Source: a beta proteobacterium L13
Lineage (GTDB): Bacteria; Pseudomonadota; Gammaproteobacteria; Burkholderiales; Chromobacteriaceae
Reading direction: 5' to 3'
Length of the DNA stretch: 64,000 nt
Assembly: GCA_000335715.1 (NCBI GenBank)
Contig: AMYZ01000003.1
Coordinates: 239,719 to 303,718 of the forward strand
Position numbers and translations under genes: made by a program. Positions 28,213-36,430 of the stretch are shown piece after piece. The stretch's first letter is position 1. Every line of letters starts with the position of its first letter. Below the pieces are notes generated by a model that worked only from the letters and a program-made list of their open reading frames with translations, did not search any database and was not told the DNA's origin.

Positions 28213-30714
28213 ATGTCTGCAACCGTTACCCTGCAAGCGCCGCTGTCCGGCGTGGTATTGCCGCTGTCTGCCGTACCCGACCCGGTGTTTGCCGGTGGCC
28301 TGATGGGCCAGGGTCTGGCCATTGAGCCGCTGTCTTCCACCCTGCTGTCCCCTTGTGATGGCCAGGTCAGCCAGGTGTCCAGTACCGGCCACGCCGTTAC
28401 CGTGCGTGCGGCCAACGGTGCCGAGATCCTGATGCACATCGGCATCGACACCGTAAAACTGGGTGGTAGCGGCTTTGCTACCCGCGTACAGAAAGGCCAG
28501 CAGGTCAGCGCGGGCCAGCCGCTGGTGGATATCGATATCGATAGCGTGGCCCGCCGCGCGCCTTCTCTCATTACCGTCGTTGTGGTGACCAACAGCGACG
28601 ACATGGCTCTCTCCCTCGATGCATCCGGACTTGTGGAAGCCGGTGCGTCGTGTTTTCTGACCGTGACGGCTCAGGGTGCTATCTCCCACCCTGACGCCGT
28701 CCACGGCGCAGAACTATCCGTTACCGCCGTTGTGGCACACGAAGGCGGCCTGCACGCGCGCCCCAGCGCGCTGCTGCAGTCGGTAGCCCGCCGTTATCAA
28801 AGCCATATCGATATCGGTTTTGCCGGCCAGCGCGCCAATGCACGCAGCGTTGTCAGCCTCATGGGCCTGGGCGTAGGCGAAAACGATACCGTTACCCTGT
28901 ACGCCCAGGGTGAAGACGCCGACGCCGCGCTGGCCGCGCTGGTCGAGGCGCTGCAAACGCATACCCACGCCGGCCATGCGCCAGCGCCAGCTGCCGTCGT
29001 AGCGAGCCGCGACGATGGCAAGCTCGGCGGCGTGTGCGCGGCCCCCGGCCTGGCGGTGGGGACACTGGTATTGCTGGCCGAACAGGAACGCACGGTGCCG
29101 GAACGCGGCCACGGTGTGGAGCCGGAGTTGGCTGCATTGCATGGCGCCTTGAAAAAAGTGCGCGAGGCCGTGGCTGCCGACGTAGCGCAGGCCGACAAGC
29201 GCGGCGCGCACGCCGAAAGCGAAATCTTTGGTGCCCACCTAGCGCTGCTGGACGACCCCGAGCTGGCGCAGGCCGCCGAGCGCTACATTCTGGATGGCCG
29301 CAGTGCCGCCTACGCCTATCGCAGCGCCATCAGCGCGCAGAGCGAGGTGTTGCTGGGCCTGGGCAATGCGCTGCTGGCCGAACGCGTGGCCGACCTGAAA
29401 GACCTGGAGCGCCGTGTGCTGGACGTACTGCTGGGCGGCGAAGAAACCGCGCCCGAGCTGCCTGCACAAGCCATCGTGGTGGCCGACGACCTGACCCCGT
29501 CGCAGCTCACCCGCCTGCCGCGCGAACAGCTGGCCGGCGTGGTGCTGGCCCGTGGCGGTGCCACCAACCATGTGGCCATCCTGTGCCGTGCGCTGGCCAT
29601 CCCCGCGCTGGTGGCGTGTGGCCCGGCCGCGCTGGCGCTGGCTGCCGGCGGCGAGGCACTGCTGAACGCTGGCGAAGGCTGGCTGGATAGCGATGCGGAT
29701 GCCGCCGCACTGGACGCCGCGCATCAGGACATTGCCCAGCGTGAACAGCGCCGCCGCACGCTGCGCGAGCAGTCTGCCGGCCAGGCGCGTACCCGCGATG
29801 GCGTGGCCATCGAGGTAGCGGCCAACATCGCCAACGCCGCCGAGGCGCGCGACGCGGTGCTGAACGGCGCCGACGGCGTGGGCCTGCTGCGTACCGAATT
29901 CCTCTTCATCGACCGTCACGACGCCCCAAACGAAGACGAACAGCGCGCTGCCTGCCAGGACGTGCTGGACGCGCTGGAAGGCCGCACCGCCATCATCCGC
30001 ACGCTGGACGCCGGTGGCGACAAGGATGTGCCTTACCTGTCGCTGCCGCCGGAAGACAACCCGGCGCTGGGTCTGCGCGGCATCCGCACCGGCTTTGCCA
30101 TGCCGGCGGTGCTGGACGCGCAGCTGCGTGCGTTGCTGCAAGTGAAGCCGCTGTCGCGCCTGCGCATCCTGCTGCCCATGGTGGCCGACGTGTCCGACCT
30201 GCTGCGCGTGCGCCAGCGCCTGGACGAGCTGGCTGCCGAGCTGGGCGTGGCCGAGCGCCCGCAGCTGGGCGTGATGATCGAAGTGCCGTCGGCCGCGCTC
30301 TTGGCCGACCAGCTGGCCGAGCACGCCGATTTCCTGTCCATCGGCACCAACGATCTTACCCAGTACACGCTGGCGATGGACCGCTGCCACCCGGCGCTGG
30401 CGGCCAACCTTGACGCGCTGCACCCGTCACTCTTGCGCCTGATCGCGCTGACCGTGCACGGCGCGGCCAAGCACGGCAAGTGGGTAGGGGTGTGCGGCGC
30501 GCTGGCGTCCGACCCGCAAGCCACGCCGGTGCTGCTGGGCCTGGGTGTCACCGAGCTGTCGGTGAGCCCGCAGCTGGTACCGGAAATCAAGGATACCGTG
30601 CGCCGCCTGGATAGCACGGCCTGCCAGCAGCTGGCGCTGGATCTGCAGGCGCTGAATTCGGCGCAACAAGTGCGGGCGCGGTTACAAGCCGACGCCGCAG
30701 CCTTGCTGCGCTGA
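28213..30714 (+). CDS. nagF: Multiphosphoryl transfer protein EIIA(Glc type)-HPr-EI
   Basis: 833 residues with three fused PTS modules. EIIA of the crr/Glc type spans about 1-150 (active His75 in ILMHIGIDT). HPr spans about 165-255 (His181 in EGGLHARPSA). Enzyme I spans about 270-833 (His453 in GGATNHVAIL, LLRTEFLF, GIMIEVPS-like VMIEVPSA, IGTNDLTQYTLA, Cys in GVCGALAS). It carries phosphate from PEP to the EIICB encoded next. The enzyme I motif reads TNH where TSH is usual. ATG at 28213 follows GAAGGAAA. The symbol follows use for GlcNAc-specific fusions. Confidence 0.94.
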   Translation: MSATVTLQAPLSGVVLPLSAVPDPVFAGGLMGQGLAIEPLSSTLLSPCDGQVSQVSSTGHAVTVRAANGAEILMHIGIDTVKLGGSGFATRVQKGQQVSAGQPLVDIDIDSVARRAPSLITVVVVTNSDDMALSLDASGLVEAGASCFLTVTAQGAISHPDAVHGAELSVTAVVAHEGGLHARPSALLQSVARRYQSHIDIGFAGQRANARSVVSLMGLGVGENDTVTLYAQGEDADAALAALVEALQTHTHAGHAPAPAAVVASRDDGKLGGVCAAPGLAVGTLVLLAEQERTVPERGHGVEPELAALHGALKKVREAVAADVAQADKRGAHAESEIFGAHLALLDDPELAQAAERYILDGRSAAYAYRSAISAQSEVLLGLGNALLAERVADLKDLERRVLDVLLGGEETAPELPAQAIVVADDLTPSQLTRLPREQLAGVVLARGGATNHVAILCRALAIPALVACGPAALALAAGGEALLNAGEGWLDSDADAAALDAAHQDIAQREQRRRTLREQSAGQARTRDGVAIEVAANIANAAEARDAVLNGADGVGLLRTEFLFIDRHDAPNEDEQRAACQDVLDALEGRTAIIRTLDAGGDKDVPYLSLPPEDNPALGLRGIRTGFAMPAVLDAQLRALLQVKPLSRLRILLPMVADVSDLLRVRQRLDELAAELGVAERPQLGVMIEVPSAALLADQLAEHADFLSIGTNDLTQYTLAMDRCHPALAANLDALHPSLLRLIALTVHGAAKHGKWVGVCGALASDPQATPVLLGLGVTELSVSPQLVPEIKDTVRRLDSTACQQLALDLQALNSAQQVRARLQADAAALLR

Positions 30715-30720
30715 CCTGGT

Positions 30721-30752
30721 CAGGCCGCCGCATCCTCCCAACTGGCGGCCTG
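30721..30752. promoter_or_regulatory. Intercistronic stem-loop between nagF and nagE
   Basis: CAGGCCGCC (30721-30729) pairs with GGCGGCCTG (30744-30752) around a 14-base loop, with no T-run. It lies in the 63-bp gap between the two PTS genes, just upstream of the nagE ribosome site. Confidence 0.65.
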
Positions 30753-30777
30753 CATTAAAACGAAGAGGAGAAACACA

Positions 30778-32409
30778 GTGAGTACTTCAAGCAAGTTCGC
30801 CGGCGTACAGCAGCTGGGCCGTGCCCTGATGCTGCCTATCGCCGTCCTGCCAGTGGCAGGTCTGCTACTGCGCCTGGGTCAGCCCGACCTGATGGGCATT
30901 CCGGTGATGGCGCAGGCCGGGGATGCCATTTTCGGCAACCTGGCACTGCTGTTTGCCATCGGTGTCGCCGTGGGTTTTGCCAAGGATAACAACGGCGCTT
31001 CCGGCCTGGCCGGCGCCATCGGTTACCTGGTGCTGACCGCCGTCCTGAAAGTGATCGACGCCAAAATCAATATGGGCGTACTGGCCGGCATTACCGCCGG
31101 TATCAGCGCCGGCCTGCTGTACAACCGCTATAAGGACATCGCGCTGCCGTCCTACTTGGCCTTCTTTGGTGGCCGCCGTTTCGTGCCTATCGTTACCGGC
31201 TTTGCCATGCTGCTGGCCGGCGTGGTGCTGGGCTATATCTGGCCGCCTATCCAGCAGGGTATCGATGCGGTAGGCCACTGGGTGATTGGCGCGGGCGAGT
31301 TTGGCCTGTTCGTGTACGGCGTGCTCAACCGCATCCTGATCGTTACCGGCCTGCACCACATCATCAACACCTTTGCCTGGTTCCAGCTGGGTGACTTCAC
31401 CGACGCCGCCGGCAAGGTGGTGCACGGTGACCTGACCCGCTTCTTTGCTGGCGACAAGACCGCAGGCATGTTCATGTCCGGCTTCTTCCCGGTAATGATG
31501 TTCGGCCTGCCGGCTGCCTGCCTGGCCATGTACCGTGCCGCGCGCCCGGAAAACAAGGCTGCTGTGGGTGGCGTGCTGCTGTCCATGGGCCTGACCGCCG
31601 CGCTGACCGGTGTTACCGAGCCGGTAGAGTTCGCCTTCATGTTCCTGGCCCCGGCGCTGTACGCCATCCACGCGGTGCTCACCGGCATCTCGATGGCGCT
31701 GATGCACACCCTGGGCGTGAAACTGGGCTTCGGCTTCTCCGCTGGCCTGTTCGACTACGTGCTGAACTTTGGTATCGCGCAGAAACCGCTGCTGCTGATC
31801 CCTATCGGCCTGGCCTACTTTGCCGTGTACTACGTGCTGTTCACCTTCTTCATCAAGAAATTCAACCTGATGACCATGGGCCGCGAAGAAGTGGCCGCCG
31901 GTAGCAGCGCCGCTGCCAGCCTGGGTGGCAAAGGCAGCGACCGTGCGCGTGGCTTTATCGGCGCGCTGGGCGGTGCGGCCAACCTGAAAAGCGTAGACGC
32001 GTGCACCACCCGCCTGCGCCTGCAGGTAGTCAGCAACGATGCCGTAGACGAAGCCGCACTGAAAGCGCTGGGTTCGCGCGGCATGATCAAACCTGCTGCC
32101 GGTAGCGTACAAGTGGTACTGGGCCCTGAGGCCGAGCTGGTAGCCGACGAAATCCGCGCCGCGCTGGCCAACCCGCAAGCCGCCGATAGCAGTGCGCTGA
32201 AAGACGCGCTGGGTGGTGCGGCCAACATCCGCGCCGTGGAAGTGGTCGCCGGTAGCCGCCTGCGTGTAGAGCTGGCCGACGCCAGCCGCGTGAACGAAGG
32301 CAGCCTGAAGGCACTGGGCGTGAGCGGCATCATGGCCATGCCTGGCAACCTGGTACACCTGGTAGTAGAGGGCGGCGACCCCGCTGCCCTGGCCAGCCAG
32401 CTGCAATAA
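30778..32409 (+). CDS. nagE: GlcNAc-specific PTS permease EIICB with an extra IIB-like domain
   Basis: 543 residues. The IIC channel (about 10-375, with FFGGRRFVPIVTGF, GLHHIINTFAWF and GVTEPVEFAFMFLAP) resembles NagE/PtsG permeases. A first IIB domain (about 395-465) has the phosphorylated Cys409 in DACTTRLRL. A second IIB-like copy (about 475-540) repeats the pattern GGAAN..AV..V..SRLRVEL but has Val490 where the Cys should be. It imports and phosphorylates GlcNAc at the inner membrane. It lacks its own IIA, which the nagF fusion supplies. GTG at 30778 is the start, preceded by GAAGAGGAG. Confidence 0.94.
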   Translation: MSTSSKFAGVQQLGRALMLPIAVLPVAGLLLRLGQPDLMGIPVMAQAGDAIFGNLALLFAIGVAVGFAKDNNGASGLAGAIGYLVLTAVLKVIDAKINMGVLAGITAGISAGLLYNRYKDIALPSYLAFFGGRRFVPIVTGFAMLLAGVVLGYIWPPIQQGIDAVGHWVIGAGEFGLFVYGVLNRILIVTGLHHIINTFAWFQLGDFTDAAGKVVHGDLTRFFAGDKTAGMFMSGFFPVMMFGLPAACLAMYRAARPENKAAVGGVLLSMGLTAALTGVTEPVEFAFMFLAPALYAIHAVLTGISMALMHTLGVKLGFGFSAGLFDYVLNFGIAQKPLLLIPIGLAYFAVYYVLFTFFIKKFNLMTMGREEVAAGSSAAASLGGKGSDRARGFIGALGGAANLKSVDACTTRLRLQVVSNDAVDEAALKALGSRGMIKPAAGSVQVVLGPEAELVADEIRAALANPQAADSSALKDALGGAANIRAVEVVAGSRLRVELADASRVNEGSLKALGVSGIMAMPGNLVHLVVEGGDPAALASQLQ

Positions 32410-32544
32410 GCAGGGCGGTTTCACCCCGCTGCTTGGCGTACTTGCCAGGTAGCGGGGGCAAGACAAGGCCTGCGCGTGTCGCCTGGCGGCACGCGCAGCC
32501 CGTGGTAAGCCAGGGTGACCTGACCTGTGGCTTTGCTCTCCTTC

Positions 32545-32571
32545 TACCCCGGCCATGCCGGGGTATTTTTT
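32545..32571 (+). terminator. Rho-independent terminator of the nag operon
   Basis: Stem TACCCCGGC paired with GCCGGGGTA around CAT, followed by six T. It is the only T-tailed hairpin found after nagE and marks the probable end of the nagQ-nagE transcript. Confidence 0.88.
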
Positions 32572-32688
32572 GCGCTATAGTGAAATCGATCCCAATGCAG
32601 TTTGTGCGGTAGCTGACGCGCTGCCGTCTGGCAAGCCATGTTGGCCGCAAGCGCCGTGCTGCGCGGCCGGGCTAGGCAAAAAGTGTTG

Positions 32689-32704
32689 GTAGTACGCACA
32701 CTAC
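32689..32704. promoter_or_regulatory. Candidate operator GTAGT-N6-ACTAC upstream of gap
   Basis: GTAGTACGCACACTAC lies 103 bp before the gap start and directly abuts CATAAT, a possible -10. It has the same half-sites and spacing as the element upstream of pckG (11988-12003). A second dyad (TACATAATTGTA) overlaps its right half. Confidence 0.45.
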
Positions 32705-32807
32705 ATAATTGTAAGGGATTGAGTACAAGCCCGATTGGGACAAGGATGTACCCATAGCAAGCGTGCAGCTGGCACGCAGGATTCACCCGATAATCAGGAG
32801 ACACAAT

Positions 32808-33818
32808 ATGGCACTGAAACTCGCCATCAACGGGTACGGCCGCATCGGCCGCATGGTATTGCGCGCCTGGCAAGAACGTTTTGCCGATAAAGATATTGAA
32901 ATCGTTGCCATCAACGATCTGGGCAACCCGGAACTGCACGCCCACCTGACCAAATACGACTCCATCCACGGCCCTTTCCCTGGCACCGTGGCACTGGAAG
33001 GCGACAAGCTGGTGATCAACAGCAAGCCTATCCAGCTGCTGTCGGTACGTAACCCGGCCGAGCTGCCGTGGGGCGACATGGGCGTGGACATCGTGCTGGA
33101 ATGCACCGGCATCTTCACCAAACGCGACAAGGCTGGCCTGCACCTGCAAGCCGGTGCCAAGAAAGTGCTGATCTCTGCCCCGGCAGACGACGCTGACGCC
33201 ACCATCGTGTACGGCGTGAACCACGACACCCTGCGCGCCGACATGAGCATCGTGTCCAACGCCAGCTGCACCACCAACTGCTTGGCCCCGCTGGTGAAGC
33301 CGCTGAACGACGCCATTGGCGTAGCGCACGGCCTGATGACCACCGTGCACTCCTACACCAACGACCAAGTATTGCTGGACACCGAGCACAGCGATCTGCG
33401 CCGCGCCCGTTCTGCCGCGCTGTCGATGATCCCGACCAAAACCGGCGCTGCCGCCGCCGTGGGCCTGGTGCTGCCACAGCTGAAAGGCAAGCTGGACGGT
33501 TTTGCCGTGCGCGTGCCTACCGCCAACGTGTCGCTGGTTGACCTCACCTTCACCGCACAGCGTGACACTACCGTGGCCGAAGTGAACGAGCTGGTGACCG
33601 CTGCGGCCAACGGCCCGCTGAAAGGCGTGCTGGCGGTGAACACCCTGCCGCTGGTATCGATCGACTTCATGCACAACCCGGCGTCCAGCGTGTTTGACGC
33701 AACGCTGACCCGCGTGATCGAAGGCCGCCAGGTGAAAGTGCTGTCGTGGTACGACAACGAGTGGGGCTTCTCCAACCGCATGCTGGATACCGCCCAGGCC
33801 TGGGTGGCTGCCAAGTAA
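32808..33818 (+). CDS. gap: Glyceraldehyde-3-phosphate dehydrogenase, type I
   Basis: 336 residues, standard length. Landmarks are [16 protein letters not shown] (NAD-binding Rossmann fold), the catalytic [11 protein letters not shown] with Cys154, HSYTNDQ with the catalytic His, and [13 protein letters not shown] near the end. It oxidises glyceraldehyde-3-P to 1,3-bisphosphoglycerate in glycolysis and works in reverse in gluconeogenesis. ATG at 32808 follows AGGAG. It is a single gene here, without pgk or tkt beside it. The leader has a candidate carbon-metabolism operator. Confidence 0.97.
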   Translation: MALKLAINGYGRIGRMVLRAWQERFADKDIEIVAINDLGNPELHAHLTKYDSIHGPFPGTVALEGDKLVINSKPIQLLSVRNPAELPWGDMGVDIVLECTGIFTKRDKAGLHLQAGAKKVLISAPADDADATIVYGVNHDTLRADMSIVSNASCTTNCLAPLVKPLNDAIGVAHGLMTTVHSYTNDQVLLDTEHSDLRRARSAALSMIPTKTGAAAAVGLVLPQLKGKLDGFAVRVPTANVSLVDLTFTAQRDTTVAEVNELVTAAANGPLKGVLAVNTLPLVSIDFMHNPASSVFDATLTRVIEGRQVKVLSWYDNEWGFSNRMLDTAQAWVAAK

Positions 33819-33917
33819 GTACCGGCCGCGGTCTGCTAGCGTGCCGATGTTGGCCGCAATGCAGACTGCGGGCCGGCGCCGAAGGCCGCGGCGGCATGAG
33901 CCGCCGCACCGATTACC

Positions 33918-33941
33918 GGTACCCGTGTGGAGACGGGTACC
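33918..33941. promoter_or_regulatory. Stem-loop in the gap 3' region
   Basis: GGTACCCGT (33918-33926) pairs with ACGGGTACC (33933-33941) around GTGGAG, followed by TCGCTCTTT. It lies 100 bp after the gap stop and before the true terminator. The tail is too mixed for a good terminator; a 3'-UTR processing element is possible. Confidence 0.6.
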
Positions 33942-33985
33942 TCGCTCTTTAGGTGTATTCTGTTGCTTCTTTGTGCATAGTTCCG

Positions 33986-34016
33986 GCCTGCCCCTGCAAG
34001 GGCAGGCTGTTTTTTT
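33986..34016 (+). terminator. Rho-independent terminator downstream of gap
   Basis: Stem GCCTGCCC paired with GGGCAGGC around CTGCAA, followed by TGTTTTTTT. The region 33819-34155 holds this, the stem-loop at 33918, an uptake-like motif at 33849 and a palindrome at 34093, but no supported gene. Confidence 0.88.
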
Positions 34017-34092
34017 GCCTGTAGCGCCGCCAGGCCACGCGTGGCGTGTTGATCTGCATCAGGTAAGGCGCGGCTACATTGCGGCGGTGTGT

Positions 34093-34108
34093 GTAGTGCA
34101 GTCACTAC
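34093..34108. promoter_or_regulatory. Third GTAGT-N6-ACTAC palindrome, between convergent gap and Lrp gene
   Basis: GTAGTGCAGTCACTAC, with flanking T and A extending the arms to seven bases (TGTAGTG..CACTACA). It nearly equals the pckG element (one base different), but lies between two convergent genes where no promoter is expected. It might belong to an unseen transcript or act at a distance. Confidence 0.4.
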
Positions 34109-34155
34109 ATGCTGGCGGGTGCTGTGGCGGATGTATCTGCTAGGGCGCGGGCGGG

Positions 34156-34599
34156 CTAGTCTTCTTCCTGCAGCGGCGGCAGGCGGTGGCTGACCGGGGT
34201 GTCGATCACCATCGAGGTTTTGGTATCGCCGTACTGCATCAGACGGGCGATCAGCGCCTGCAGCGTGCCCATGCTGTCTACCGCTACGCGGATCATCAGC
34301 CCGCTACTGCCGGTGATGGAATCGCAGTGCACGATTTCCGGCATGGCTTTGAGTAGCTCCAGTACGGCGTAGTATTCTTGGTTTTTTACCGTCAGCTCGA
34401 TCAGGCACTGTATCGGGCAACCCAGCGCTTCCGGGCGGATGATTGCGCGATAGCCGGCTATCACGCCCGATCGTTCCAGCTTTTCCACGCGGTCGGCAAC
34501 GGCCGGTGCGGACAGGTTCACCCGGCGGGCCAGCTCGGCAAAGCTCAGGCGGCCGTTTTCGTGCAGCGCAGCGATAATCTTGCGGTCAAACTTGTCCAT
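34156..34599 (-). CDS. Lrp/AsnC-family transcriptional regulator (first paralogue)
   Basis: 147 residues: an N-terminal winged helix (about 1-60; LDRK-like FDRKIIAALHENGRLSFAELARRVNLSAPAVADRVEKL) and a C-terminal RAM effector domain (about 65-140; HCDSITGSSGLMIRVAV). It is the size of small Lrp-type regulators, which form octamers and respond to amino acids. It ends with an acidic tail (QEED). No metabolic target gene adjoins it. The upstream region holds an ATTCGAAG inverted pair and, on the other strand, a candidate small RNA. A second paralogue follows at 34919-35347. Confidence 0.92.
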   Translation of the reverse strand: MDKFDRKIIAALHENGRLSFAELARRVNLSAPAVADRVEKLERSGVIAGYRAIIRPEALGCPIQCLIELTVKNQEYYAVLELLKAMPEIVHCDSITGSSGLMIRVAVDSMGTLQALIARLMQYGDTKTSMVIDTPVSHRLPPLQEED

Positions 34600-34605
34600 T
34601 TTTCG

Positions 34606-34670
34606 ATTCGAAGGTCAAAGTGGCGTAAATACATTGTATACAAAGTTATGACGGCTTATAAGCTTCGAAT
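34606..34670. promoter_or_regulatory. Widely spaced inverted repeat in the Lrp-gene promoter region
   Basis: ATTCGAAG (34606-34613) and its exact complement CTTCGAAT (34663-34670) flank an AT-rich stretch that includes TGTATACA. The first arm begins 7 bp before the Lrp start. Paired sites on the same DNA face around an AT-rich promoter are a usual arrangement for autoregulated Lrp proteins, but the match could be chance. Confidence 0.35.
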
Positions 34671-34710
34671 ACCTATTAATAAGCCCCGATAACCCCCGTA
34701 CAATTCGCCC

Positions 34711-34902
34711 CGTGTTGAAGCAGCCGGGTCCGCGCCCAGCAGCTTTGACTTCTAGATCCGTTATGAGGGTGCCTGAGCAATCGGCATCTTTGGAACTGTT
34801 CTGGTGATCTCTTTGTCCCTGGTCTTAAGCGTTCTTGGCCCCCATGTGTGGCCGGGAACCGACCCTTAGTGGCCTGTCCCCAACCGGACAGGCCTTTTTT
34901 TT
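34711..34902 (+). ncRNA. Candidate structured small RNA, about 190 nt
   Basis: A -10 TACAAT (34699-34704) with a moderate -35 TTAATA (34676-34681, 17-bp spacing) would start a transcript near 34711. A strong terminator ends it (GGCCTGTCC/GGACAGGCC, then eight T, 34871-34902). Between them are three complementary stretches: GTTGAAGC with GCTTTGAC (34714-34721, 34742-34749), TGAGGGT with ACCCTTA (34764-34770, 34862-34868), and TTCTTGGCC with GGCCGGGAA (34832-34840, 34850-34858). No open frame fits. Both flanking genes are on the other strand, so this is not a leader. It is not recognisable as tmRNA, RNase P or SRP RNA. The size suggests 6S RNA, but the 5' end folds on itself rather than on the 3' end. 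Confidence 0.6.
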
Positions 34903-34918
34903 GCGCATTTTTTGCGGC

Positions 34919-35347
34919 TTACACCTTGTGGGTGGACAGCAGCAGGCTGGTTTCGCTGGCGGTAATGCCCGGGATCAGGCGGATGCGGCCCAGCACGCGG
35001 TCAAACTGCTCCAGCGAGTCGGCGCGCAGCTCGGTGACGATATCCCAGCGCCCGTTGGTGGAGTGCAGCGCGTACACGTGCGGCTCGCCACGTAAGGCCT
35101 GTAGTACGCTGGGGGTTTTGTTGCCCTCTACCGCAATGCCCATCCAGGCGCGGATGCGCTGGGCCTCGGCCTGCGGTTTCAGCCGCACGGTATAGCCGAT
35201 GATGATGCCGGCTTGTTCCAGCTTGCTGATGTGCTTTTGTACGGTGGTGCGCGAGACGCGCAGGCGGGTGGCCAGCTCGGTGACCGGGGTGCGCGCGTTG
35301 TCGCGCAGCAGGGCAATGAGCTGCAGGTCGGTGTCGTCAAGTTGCAT
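34919..35347 (-). CDS. Lrp/AsnC-family transcriptional regulator (second paralogue)
   Basis: 142 residues with the same two-domain plan as its neighbour: a helix-turn-helix (LDDTDLQLIALLRDNARTPVTELATRLRVSRTTVQKHISKLEQAGII) and a RAM domain (about 65-138). The sequences differ enough to be old paralogues, not a recent duplication. It is divergent from the ctlX gene, 117 bp away, and may control that gene and arginine/citrulline use, as is common for AsnC-type regulators beside their targets. The small RNA gene lies behind it. Confidence 0.92.
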   Translation of the reverse strand: MQLDDTDLQLIALLRDNARTPVTELATRLRVSRTTVQKHISKLEQAGIIIGYTVRLKPQAEAQRIRAWMGIAVEGNKTPSVLQALRGEPHVYALHSTNGRWDIVTELRADSLEQFDRVLGRIRLIPGITASETSLLLSTHKV

Positions 35348-35464
35348 CGTGCTGCCAGGGTTATCAATATGTGCAGTCTAGCGATAAAACTGCACAGGGT
35401 GCCAACTACAAAGTGGCCGCCGCCACCGCCACAATTTCTCCTGCCACCCCACCCAGGAGAAACC

Positions 35465-36430
35465 ATGTCACAGCCTGCCTCGCATGTACTGATGGTGCGC
35501 CCCGCCCGTTTTCATGCCAACCCGCAAACCCGGGCCAGCAACCATTTCCAGCAGCCTGCGGCCAACGCGGGTGCCAGCGTCACACTGGCCGCCCAGCGCG
35601 AATTTGACGGCTACGTCGCGGCCTTGCAGCACGCCGGGGTGGGCGTGCAGGTGTTCCGCCAGCCCGCGGGCCTGGATACGCCGGATGCCGTGTTTCCCAA
35701 TAACTGGTTTTCTACCCACGCTGACGGCACGCTGGTGCTGTACCCGATGGCTGCGGCCAACCGCAGGCTGGAGCGCCGCGCCGATATCGTGGCCTGGCTG
35801 CAGCAGCAGTTTGCCGTGCGCGAGCAGCTGGACCTGAGCCCGCACGAGGCGCAGGGGCAGTATCTGGAAGGGACGGGGGCGATTGTGTTCGACCACGCGG
35901 CACGGCGAGCCTGGCTGTGCCGCTCCGGCCGCAGCCAGCCGGTGTTGCTGGCGCCGCTGGCGGCCAGGCTGGGCTACCAGATGCAGGTGTTTGACGCGGT
36001 AGATGCGGCTGGCCGTGCCATTTATCACAGCAATGTGATGATGGCCATCGGCCCGCGCTTTGCGGTGGTGTGCCTGCCGGCGATTCGCGATGTTGGCGAG
36101 CGCCAGCGGGTGCAGGCGCAGCTGCGGCGCGACGGCAAGCAGGTGATCAGCATCAGCCTGGCGCAGATGGCCAGCTTCTGCGGCAACATCCTTGCCCTGC
36201 GCAGTGTGGACGGCGGCACGGTGATCGCGATGTCCAGCCGCGCCTGGGCGGCCTTCAGCGTGCAGCAGCAGGCGATGTTGGCCGCACACGGCCGCATCGT
36301 GCACGCCCCGCTGGATACCATTGAAACCCATGGCGGCGGCGGGGCACGCTGCATGGTGGCCGAGCTGTATTTGCCTAATGCCCCGGCGCACTGCTCAGCA
36401 GCTGGCCACGCTGTTGCAGCTGCAGGCTGA
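35465..36430 (+). CDS. ctlX: Citrulline-utilisation hydrolase, CtlX type (arginine deiminase-related)
   Basis: 321 residues of the guanidino-modifying fold. MVRPARFHANPQTRASNHFQ at the start, the substrate loop DAVFPNNWFSTHADG, LDLSPHEAQGQYLEGTGAIVFD and the C-terminal ETHGGGGARCMVAEL with the nucleophilic Cys match the CtlX/amidinotransferase group. It would deiminate citrulline or a related ureido compound in the cytoplasm. AGGAGA at 35454-35459 supports ATG at 35465. Its 3' end overlaps the convergent BCCT transporter gene by 56 bp. The divergent Lrp/AsnC gene is the likely regulator. Confidence 0.88.
   Translation: MSQPASHVLMVRPARFHANPQTRASNHFQQPAANAGASVTLAAQREFDGYVAALQHAGVGVQVFRQPAGLDTPDAVFPNNWFSTHADGTLVLYPMAAANRRLERRADIVAWLQQQFAVREQLDLSPHEAQGQYLEGTGAIVFDHAARRAWLCRSGRSQPVLLAPLAARLGYQMQVFDAVDAAGRAIYHSNVMMAIGPRFAVVCLPAIRDVGERQRVQAQLRRDGKQVISISLAQMASFCGNILALRSVDGGTVIAMSSRAWAAFSVQQQAMLAAHGRIVHAPLDTIETHGGGGARCMVAELYLPNAPAHCSAAGHAVAAAG

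Larger units (their letters stand above)
32410..32807. other. Intergenic region between nagE and gap
   Basis: 398 bp without a supported gene. After nagE comes a dyad (AAGCAGGG..CCCGCTGCTT near 32408-32438), then a T-tailed terminator (32545-32571), an uptake-like motif at 32640-32649, a GTAGT-N6-ACTAC palindrome (32689-32704) and the gap ribosome site AGGAG near 32797. A CATAAT hexamer (32704-32709) could be the -10 of gap, but no good -35 pairs with it. Confidence 0.7.

Noticed and set aside
33841..34143. 100-codon frame downstream of gap
   Set aside because: Spans a stem-loop and a terminator and has an Arg/Cys-rich composition typical of non-coding DNA read in frame.
34711..34902. Assignment of the small RNA as 6S RNA
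   Set aside because: Length fits, but the 5' segment pairs locally with itself and the 3' end is a T-tailed terminator, so the long closing rod of 6S RNA is not evident. Left as an unnamed RNA.
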